Shown here: positions 57,264 to 64,000 of the stretch, in pieces
How positions within the stretch are numbered: position 1 is the stretch's first letter
How the letters are laid out: the number at the start of each line of letters is the position of its first letter
Made by a program: the position numbers and the translations under genes
Notes under the pieces: model-generated
Told to the model about the DNA's origin: nothing
Database searches by the model: none
What the model saw: the letters and a program-made list of their open reading frames with translations, nothing else
DNA from: Dendrophyllia cribrosa
Taxonomy: Eukaryota > Cnidaria > Anthozoa > Scleractinia > Dendrophylliidae
Assembly: GCA_024195265.1 (NCBI GenBank)
Contig: JAJLRJ010000001.1
Location: 5,710,357 to 5,774,356 of the forward strand
Direction of reading: 5' to 3'
DNA length: 64,000 bases

Positions 57264-57638
57264 ATGGAAAGACCTTTCACTTTTTTCACGGTGAGCTGCA
57301 AGAGTCAAAAAGAGGATCGAAAAAACCCTCTTGAAGAAATGGTGGTGGATCATCGACAAATCTTTCATGCAATTCATTCGTTGAAAATTCTCTTACAAAA
57401 TTGCTCCTCCCACGCAGCGAGGGCAACATTTTCAATCTTCGAGATATCTTTTCAAATACTCTTCATGGATGGATTGGCCGCAACAATTCGTCACAGTGAG
57501 ACACAACTCTTATTCCAGGCAAACAATACAGCGTTTTTCTTTCATCTTGCTTTGCAAAAAATGAACTCACTCGCCGCTTATTTTAAAGGATTGAAAAAAA
57601 TCCGCGTGAGGACTGGAAAAGAACGCCAGGAACGATGA
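57264..57638 (+). CDS. Hypothetical 124-residue frame
   Basis: Intact from ATG 57264. Mixed hydrophobic helices, His- and Phe-rich, basic C-terminus that runs into the minisatellite. No known domain was recognised. It lies in the virus-like cluster and may be a decayed antisense shadow. Confidence 0.3.
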   Translation: MERPFTFFTVSCKSQKEDRKNPLEEMVVDHRQIFHAIHSLKILLQNCSSHAARATFSIFEISFQILFMDGLAATIRHSETQLLFQANNTAFFFHLALQKMNSLAAYFKGLKKIRVRTGKERQER

Positions 57639-57893
57639 AGGCACGACAGGAACGAAATAGGGCACGATATGGGAACGAATTATTGCACGATGTAGGAACG
57701 AAATGGGCACGATAAAGGAACGAAATAGGGCATGAATGTTTGGAGGTAATTGAGCAAGGGCACGATAGGAACGATCAAGGAACAATATAGGAACGAAATA
57801 GGGCACGATAAAGAAAACGAATTAGGGAACGATGTAGGAACGAAATGGGCACGATATAGGAACGAAATGGGCACGATATAGGAACGATTTACA
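57625..57893. repeat. Degenerate 21-bp minisatellite
   Basis: About 12 units of GGCACGATATAGGAACGAAAT. Related words (CGTTCCGGAACG, GGGAACGATAG) recur at 58065-58105. It keeps minus frames open artificially. Confidence 0.9.
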
Positions 57894-58104
57894 TAATGAT
57901 TGTTTGTTACGCCGGAAGGGCGGAATTTTGACTATGATTTGAAATCCATTTTCACTATACTATGCCCTGATAAACATAATAATGTGCTTGGTACAAGAAA
58001 AATAATCCACTTTCATCTTCTGTACATGTGTGCAAGCAATCTCGAAGGAGGCGATCGTGTTTTTCCTATCGTTCCTAGTATCGTTCCGGAACGACAGGGA
58101 ACGA

Positions 58105-58181
58105 TAGTGCGCGATAGCTGACGCCACGCCATCCTCTATAAAAGAAACCCTCCCACCGTCATTTTTTTCCACCACTCAAAG
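58105..58181 (+). promoter_or_regulatory. TATA promoter module 2
   Basis: GCTGACGCCACGCCATC, then CTATAAAAG (TATAAAAG 58137-58144), then ATG at 58182. Same architecture as 53475-53584, with a short leader of about 40 bases. Confidence 0.6.
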
Positions 58182-58319
58182 ATGGCTGCAGTCAGAAAAC
58201 GTTTACGCCTTTCCGCACAAAATCCTGACATTTCTGTGACCAAGTTCAAGTGCCATTTCTTGGTTGACAAAACAATTTTCCCTTCAAAGGCAAGAGGCGT
58301 CAGCTTTATTTCTTTATAG
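58182..58319 (+). CDS. 45-residue basic frame after promoter 2
   Basis: Begins MAAVRKRLRLS and ends with TAG at 58317-58319. The downstream in-frame sequence (hydrophobic, then basic) continues to look coding for about 28 codons, so the stop may be a mutation. Not recognised. Best seen as the start of an expressed, or formerly expressed, gene of the virus-like cluster. Confidence 0.4.
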   Translation: MAAVRKRLRLSAQNPDISVTKFKCHFLVDKTIFPSKARGVSFISL

Positions 58320-59333
58320 GTCTCGCGCTTTGTTATTTTGTTTTTTATTCTTCTCTCATTCACTTACAACGCAAAGCCAGACGAGTTGCTCGGAAGAAGA
58401 AAGAAGAAATGAGATGCAAGATTATTGCAAAAACTTGGGAGAGGCTGTACCTTTCCAAACAAGCTCAGTGATTGGTTAACGAAACAATAGGTTAAACAAC
58501 ACAAACAATAGCCCTAGACCTAAACACAATAGAAGCTACAGTACTACGGGGCCAATAAAATTAGAGGTCTGGAAGAGCTACAGTACTACTCAAAAACTTG
58601 GGACGAGAAAATTTAATTCAAACTATTTTATCGACGTGGTCTGGAACCGAGTGATGGTGTAAGCCGGGTTTTTCTAGGAAAACACTGTTCTGATAAGGAC
58701 AAGAAAAATTGTTTCACGGCGTGAAAACAAAGATGGTTCATTGCTAAAAAATCAGACAACTCTCTTCGTGGAAGGTTTAAGGGGGGTGGCTTTGGGAAAA
58801 GGACAACCTTTTCGGCGAAAGAAAGGGATTTTGTTCTTTTTTCATTCACGGATTGTCCTAAGAGGCGAGCCAAGATGATTTTCGTTCTAACATGCGATGG
58901 AATCGAAAGAGAAAGAGAACCTGATTTACGGCACTTCTTCGCGGAAAATTTCTGCCTTTAAATTTTTTGCCCTGAAGGTTTTTATGCGGTCTAATTATTA
59001 CCAAATGATTGCTTGTATTGCGATGATAAAAGTTCAGAAAACGCAAAAGCGCTTTGATCACCATTATATTCAGATCCATGAAAATGCTTTCCAGAGAATG
59101 GCAAGGAGTTGACTGCGTTTCACGACATCTTGCTCGTTAACGCTGATTTGCAAGAACATCTTGATACTCTTGTCAAAAATAATACTTAAAAGTTTTGCCC
59201 GAACACCAATCGGAAAGTTACTCAAGAAAAGAAGAAGAAAACGTTAATTCTTCTCGTTATGAACTGGTTTTCATTAAAACTTGTTGTGAACTTTGAATCC
59301 AGTGTGTGGCCTTCTTTTCTTTCCGTGCTGGGA
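58320..59333. other. Gap, weak coding candidates only
   Basis: The plus frame at 58897-59112 (71 residues) and the minus frame 58628-58873 show no domain. The right edge of the virus-like cluster probably lies here, but I found no terminal repeat. Confidence 0.35.
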
Positions 59334-59551
59334 TGATAGGGGATTTTGACTACTTCCCCAATTCATTCCCCAGGAGGATTTTACATAGGGAAATTTGACC
59401 ACTTCCTCAAAAAATGTGAAAAAAAAATTCAAAAAAAAAATTGAAAAATATGATATTCAAAATCACCTATATAAATCTAAAATTGAAAAGAAATTGAAAA
59501 AAAATATATATTAAAAAAATGAAAAAAATTATAGTCAAAATCCCCTATTGG
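59334..59551. repeat. A-rich inverted-repeat element
   Basis: TAGGGGATTTTGACTA (about 59338) pairs with TAGTCAAAATCCCCTA (about 59532). The interior is A-rich with several GAAAAAAAATT words. Confidence 0.6.
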
Positions 59552-59591
59552 GCGTGGTTAGGGAAATTTTGATTATGCCCCCTAGTTTTGG

Positions 59592-59642
59592 TTAACTACT
59601 GCTGATGAGTTGCAATAGCAACGAAACGGCTGTCCACGGTTG
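59592..59642 (+). ncRNA. Hammerhead ribozyme motif, probable
   Basis: CTGATGA (59602-59608), helix II GTTGC-AATA-GCAAC (59609-59622), GAAA (59623-59626), a minimal helix III (ACGGCTGT) and a GTC cleavage triplet ending at 59634. Helix I pairs TG with CA next to the core and, past an internal loop, TAAC with GTTG. Predicted cleavage is after 59634. The AGTTAACTACTG sequence of helix I recurs at 59793, as in tandem Penelope-like terminal repeats. Helix III is very short, so single-copy activity may be weak. Confidence 0.75.
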
Positions 59643-59899
59643 CGATCCTACTTTATCGGTTTCTGTCGTGGTGTCTCGCAAAGTCTTATTTTACGTAGTC
59701 AGATCAGCCCTGCAGTTTATTGTATGTTTTAACTACTTGCACCAAACATTATTCAAATGGATCCTTAGGTCTGATCTAAAATCAGTGTTTTAGTTAACTA
59801 CTGTATGGAATAACATAATTTATTGTATCTTTTGACTTAGACATAATTAAGTTACAGACTTTTGCTCACTGCAACTGTTTTTTGTTTTGTTCTGCAGGC
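59643..59899. other. Probable retroelement terminal sequence
   Basis: Flanks the hammerhead. TTAGTTAACTACTG at 59792 repeats the helix I strand. No protein frame. The short frame at 59605-59793 is noncoding read-through. Confidence 0.4.
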
Positions 59900-60650
59900 T
59901 TTAAGAGCAAGAGCATCCCCATTGCCGAGCTCTGGCAGAAAACATACGAAAGCCGCAGTCAATGTACACTGTACATGTAGCTCTTTGAAAGGAACAATGC
60001 AAAACAGAAACAAATAATGCTAAAAAATGATCAGTTACTGTGTCAAATAGGTTCTACTAAAAATAGCATCTGAGTTATATAGTCAGGCATGAAATGCCAG
60101 TTTTTATGACAAAAGAAAATGTCATAGTCAGCTGGCATTGTGTTTGCATGTAAATGCTGAACTTTTTGACGTGGAAATGACAAAATTTAATGAAAATATA
60201 TTTTGACAAATTCTTGTGAAAACTTTCCTGAATATTGTTTAGTCATAGGCAGAAAAATACCCACTTATGTCCTGGCCAAACTGACTGGCAAGTATATGTC
60301 TAGATGCAAGTTGTTCCAAATTGTAAACAAGCCATTTCAATGTACATGTAGTCTTGCACATACACCCAAACCAAAGTAAAACAATATAGTGACAGCAACT
60401 TGCGATAACTTGCAGTGGTTGACTAAGTGATATTAAATACTTGCGTCAAGTTCCACAAGAATTTATGCTTGATCGAATTGAACGAAAGTTATTGATGTCG
60501 ATTTGTCTCTCCATTTGGCCAGGGCCACAGATGTTCATGATGTTTTTTTCAACAAGAGAAAGAAAATTAACATCTTCTAGTTTTAGAGAGGACCACTCTG
60601 TAAATCACTACTGTTGAAGTTGGCATCCTCAATAAAGATTATTATTATCA
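59900..60650 (+). other. Candidate terminal exon and 3' UTR
   Basis: A pyrimidine tract and TTCTGCAG| at 59898 is followed by an open frame (FKSKSIPIAELWQKTYESR ...) to a TAG about 80 bases later. AATAAA occurs at 60633-60638 (CTCAATAAAGATTATT). No upstream exon could be matched, so this is only a possibility. Confidence 0.3.
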
Positions 60651-61290
60651 TTAACATGTATGCATTTAAAGTGACATGCCTTACGAAAATAAGGAACCAG
60701 CATTAAATCGAAACAAATTGCATTGTTAGACTCACAGCTGTACTTTTCTAAACAGTAAGGTCCTCAAATTATGATATGGTGTTGCAAAAATGTTTTTCAG
60801 TTGAAGACAAAGCATTGATAACCCCCTTTTTTTAAATTTACATGTTATTTACAGGATCTAGACAGCCTCCCTTTTTCAATTTACATGTTATTTAAAGAGT
60901 CTTGATAACCCCCTTTTTATCTCGTTAATGCGCATGCGCGCAAACGAGATATAGGTATCAGTATAAAAAAGGGACAAAAGTTGTTAACAAAGGTTCGCTG
61001 TTAACTTTTGTGGACTTTTGTCCGGGGGGGGTTACTTCTTTCTTCCTTATAGAAGCTATATTAGGGCATTGGGGATATGGTTAGTTAAACCGATTAGGAT
61101 TTCAAGAACGGCGTCACATACCGCCACTAAAATTTTTGAGGAGCATCCCCGGACCTATTGTTAATTTCTCTAGGGTATTGAAATGTCATGAACTAGTCAT
61201 ATCTTACGCTACGTCACCACAAAGGTATTACAGTTCTTATTAAGTTTCGATATCTCACGTTAGATATCAATCTCTTAAAATTGTTTTTAA
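60651..61290. other. Gap with palindromic CpG motif
   Basis: CTCGTTAATGCGCATGCGCG and CAAACGAGAT (60923-60953) form a hairpin. TTTACATGTTATTTA words recur at 60837 and 60880. GACAAAAGT / ACTTTTGTCC pair around 60975-61020. No gene. Confidence 0.5.
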
Positions 61291-61623
61291 GTGGATGTGT
61301 CCGAGACGTTCTACGCTCTTTGCGTCTTATGCTTTTTGTTTCCTGTCGAGTTGCAGTTGGGCCTCTTTTATTGTTTCTGTCTTATTCATCATGACTGTTG
61401 TTGTATCTTTGTCCGCTTTTTGAGGTTTATAGTAGAGATGTTTTTAAACTCTTTTAGAGCTATGACCTCATCGCCTGACAGATTGTTTCTAGGCTTAGTT
61501 ACAGTGATTTGCGCGAGTTGCGCTTTGACATTTTCCGCGCTCGACGAAGCTAACAAATGTTACCCTGTAATTGGGGAGTCCGTGCACGTCTGTCATTACG
61601 TTTTTATTAAAGTGCTACTATGA
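61291..61623 (+). other. Unassigned open frame
   Basis: 110 codons, Cys- and Phe-rich with hydrophobic stretches. No known domain and no splice support. Listed for completeness; probably not a gene. Confidence 0.15.
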
Positions 61624-61969
61624 TCAAAAATTAATGTCACGTATGAAACAAAAAAAACGCCTTCCTTACAGCTTATCAGATGTCACTGTACCTGTCTAGG
61701 TCAATTAAATTAAGTTAGGGCTCCGCAAAGTGAAAATATTGACCTTAGAAAGTAGTGCTTTTCGAGTCCGCCATTATGGATTTATGTTCCAGTGAGCCTG
61801 CGTTATAACAGGGATTGGGGTTGCGGTAATTCATTCAAATCTATATTGTTTTTATGTTGTGACGTCATTTTCTCAAGTCGCTGATCCGATGTCTTCGTTC
61901 ACTCACTAGTTCGGGGCTTCTAGAGACCCTTCTAGCGACGAATTTTTAAAGCTGTATTGACAACAGTGA

Positions 61970-62236
61970 TTCAGAAAGCTTGTCTGGATAGCTTCGCACG
62001 ATATAGGCAATGAAAAGGAAGAAATCGTCAATTGCGATGACTCTGTAGAGGCTGTAGAGCCAGTTCCGACTGAAGAAGAGGCAGCCGAATACTTGAACAG
62101 CTATTGTAGCTCTAGGAGTCTTCTAGAGGCCGATGAGGAGGAAGAGCAGGTTTTGCCGATTCTTTTTTCTGGCGAGGAAGACACCAAATATTGGTATGTA
62201 GATGAATTGTTTGCTGTGTTCTCGGAGACTCATTGA
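61970..62236 (+). CDS. Acidic open segment without an ATG, possible last exon
   Basis: 88 codons after an in-frame TGA, ending TGA at 62234-62236. Strongly Glu/Asp-rich (for example PTEEEAAEYLNSY and EADEEEEQVLP) and ends with a conserved-looking FSGEEDTKYWYVDEL. There is no ATG in frame, so an upstream exon or decay is required. A TTCAG|A acceptor at about 61975 would fit. Family not recognised. Confidence 0.4.
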   Translation, partial: FRKLVWIASHDIGNEKEEIVNCDDSVEAVEPVPTEEEAAEYLNSYCSSRSLLEADEEEEQVLPILFSGEEDTKYWYVDELFAVFSETH

Positions 62237-62887
62237 AGCCGAAGCCAAGTTTAGCTTGAGGTTTAGTTCAGACTTTCGCAAGTTTTGTCTTGGTGTTTTA
62301 TAACTTCACGGTGGCGTGATAAAGGAGAGTGTACACACAGGTATACAGTTTAGTTTCAGTTCCGAATGAGCTTATTGTTCTTTTTTACCATCGAAAATGC
62401 ACTGCTGTTTATAAACACCAGTCATGCAGGCAATGTTGGGACTCAACACAAAATTTGCTCATATGGCAAGGTTGAACGACAAGTCCAAATAACCACATTT
62501 GTATACACTCAAAATCATCCTCTGTAATTTTTATTTCTTTAGGTTCCTGAGATCTGTGGCATATCACCAATCTGTGCATCAGGCAAACCTTCCCATATTC
62601 TGATGAAGAGTACACTTACTACAAAGAGGAAGGGGGGAGGACTAAATTTTTCAAAAAATATTTCTTTGACCTTCAAAACAAAGGTTTTATCAATACATTG
62701 TATTTATTATATCCAGATGTGAATAAGTACAATTATTATCAATGAGAAAATAAATGTGCAAGACAACAACAATTTGCAATGAGTTGTTTTCTATGTACAC
62801 AAGCTATGTAAGGTGGCTCACATCAGGTTTCCAGTTTCACACCACTGGATGCTTCTATCTTTTTTGATTAAAATTTATTTGGGTATA
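62237..62887. other. Gap, no firm gene
   Basis: The minus frame 62409-62615 has mixed composition and no recognisable domain. An AATAAA occurs near 62748. Nothing else. Confidence 0.4.
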
Positions 62888-63060
62888 CAGTCAACTCTCA
62901 CTTAACTGACACCTCTATAAAACAGACACCTGGTGTTGGTCCCTGCCGTTCGGGTTTTCAGTCATTTTACTGTAACTAAGCTCTCTTTTAGATGGATACC
63001 TCTCTAAGATGGACATTTGGGGCCAGTCCCGACGGTGCCCGTCTTAGAAAGAGTTGACTG
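62888..63060. mobile_element. TIR MITE, 173 bp
   Basis: CAGTCAACTCTCACTTAAC at the left, and the complement CAGTCAACTCTTTCTAAGAC at the right, with TA on both sides. Same end type as the element at 38330 (CAGTTGAACCTCTC). Confidence 0.8.
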
Positions 63061-64000
63061 TATTTTCTGGTAACAGGCATCCACATATTGTAGGCAATTT
63101 TGGTAACTGGGCCTCAAATGATAACAGTCATGTCCAACTTTCAAGTCTCAGAGGTGGCAGACAGACTTCCCCTGTGGTTTCCTACACGTGCACATGCTCA
63201 TCTGCATTCTAGAAGTTTTCACGTGATTTCGTTGAATTCTCACTGTTTCTGGTCCAAAAAGCTATGTTTATGCAAATGAGGTAACAAGAAATTATATCAA
63301 AGTGTCATTCTCTTTTCAGACCTGAATTGCGAGCGGTGAAATATACAGACTTGCCCTTTCGTGTCGATTATCTAGACATACTCAGAGTGTTTCTTGCAAG
63401 ATTTCAATTCATATGCTTCTATTTCTGGCTTATGAGGTCCAAAACAGTTTGTCCCAACCCATATTAAGGCCTTAGGGTCTGACTGAAAATGATATGTTTG
63501 CACATCTACAGTCTCAAAGAATCTGCTGTCCTCAATGTCCTCTTAAATCATCCTTTTTCAAACTACCAGGGTTCAGTATTATAAAATTAAAAAAAAACTC
63601 CCTAAAGGAAAACTTCAATTGAAAGGAATAACTAGTCTGCGATTGCTAAACCTGCAAAACACAATATCTTTGGGCCTTGTGCAGCCATAGAACATAGAGC
63701 ATCTAAATAAATGACAAACCCCGGAAAGGGATTGCTTGAAAATTTCATACGACAAGTTCGTTGGGTTTCCCCTGCCCCCAAAATAGGAAACCCAAATTCC
63801 AAAATTAATATTTCTTCAACAAAATCTGAGAAAGAAAAAAGAGACAATTTCTTATAAACACAAAAGACCACCTTATCAAACGCTGAGTGAAAGTTGAGTT
63901 CAAATTGCTTTCCTTCGTGTTTGTATGAACAGTTTATACCACAAGTAGCTTTATCACAGAGTGATGTTTTGGAAATGTTTTGGGAGTGAAAAGCAACAAC
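63061..64000. other. Right end of window, no gene seen
   Basis: AT-rich, single-copy-looking DNA. The frame at 63632-63871 (minus) has no domain. No repeats of note. Confidence 0.4.

Noticed and set aside
57567..57874. Minus frames rich in VPYFVP repeats
   Set aside because: Products of the 21-bp minisatellite.

Overview
The window is eukaryotic and looks like a cnidarian, most likely an anthozoan such as a stony coral (inference). The reasons are short exons with GT-AG introns, AT-rich noncoding DNA, very high repeat density, and relics of Tc1/mariner, PIF/Harbinger, L2, Penelope-like and Polinton/adintovirus-like elements. I found no bacterial operons and no functional tRNA or rRNA gene.

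Three host genes can be assembled from splice sites, all on the minus strand. A four-exon RERG/RAS-like small GTPase occupies 406-4946. Two tandem copies of a six-exon SLC46-type major facilitator transporter follow: copy 1 at 10636-15597 and copy 2 at 26808-37656. They arose by a direct segmental duplication of about 9.4 kb. Block A is 6868-16223. Its partner is split into 24772-28207 and 35105-38330 by about 6.9 kb of extra DNA in intron 3. Comparing the copies gives empty sites for several transposons and shows that copy 2 lost the splice acceptor of its fifth coding exon.

Region by region: 0-6 kb holds the RAS-like gene with an intronic 88-bp minisatellite and a hairpin repeat. 6-16 kb is block A with nested TA-element, L2, MITE and SINE insertions. 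16-24.8 kb is a repeat desert with a mariner-type transposon (17466-19225), a Harbinger transposase relic and Harbinger-like MITEs. 24.8-38.3 kb is the second transporter copy. 38.3-45 kb holds a MITE, a well-formed hammerhead ribozyme motif (38980-39046, minus), a TTAA element carrying an MBD-like reading frame, about 1.5 kb of 42-bp satellite, and an inverted-repeat element that carries a zinc-ribbon gene fragment. 45-52.7 kb is a direct and inverted triplication with three further insertions. 52.7-58.5 kb is a compact cluster of small, decayed, virus-like frames (adintovirus/Polinton-like), with two similar TATA promoter modules. A second hammerhead motif lies at 59592-59642. 60-64 kb is mostly single-copy-looking DNA with one small MITE and two weak coding candidates.

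The most interesting points are the two hammerhead ribozymes, the virus-like cluster and its paired promoters, the gene fragments inside transposons, and the paralogue comparison of the SLC46 duplication.
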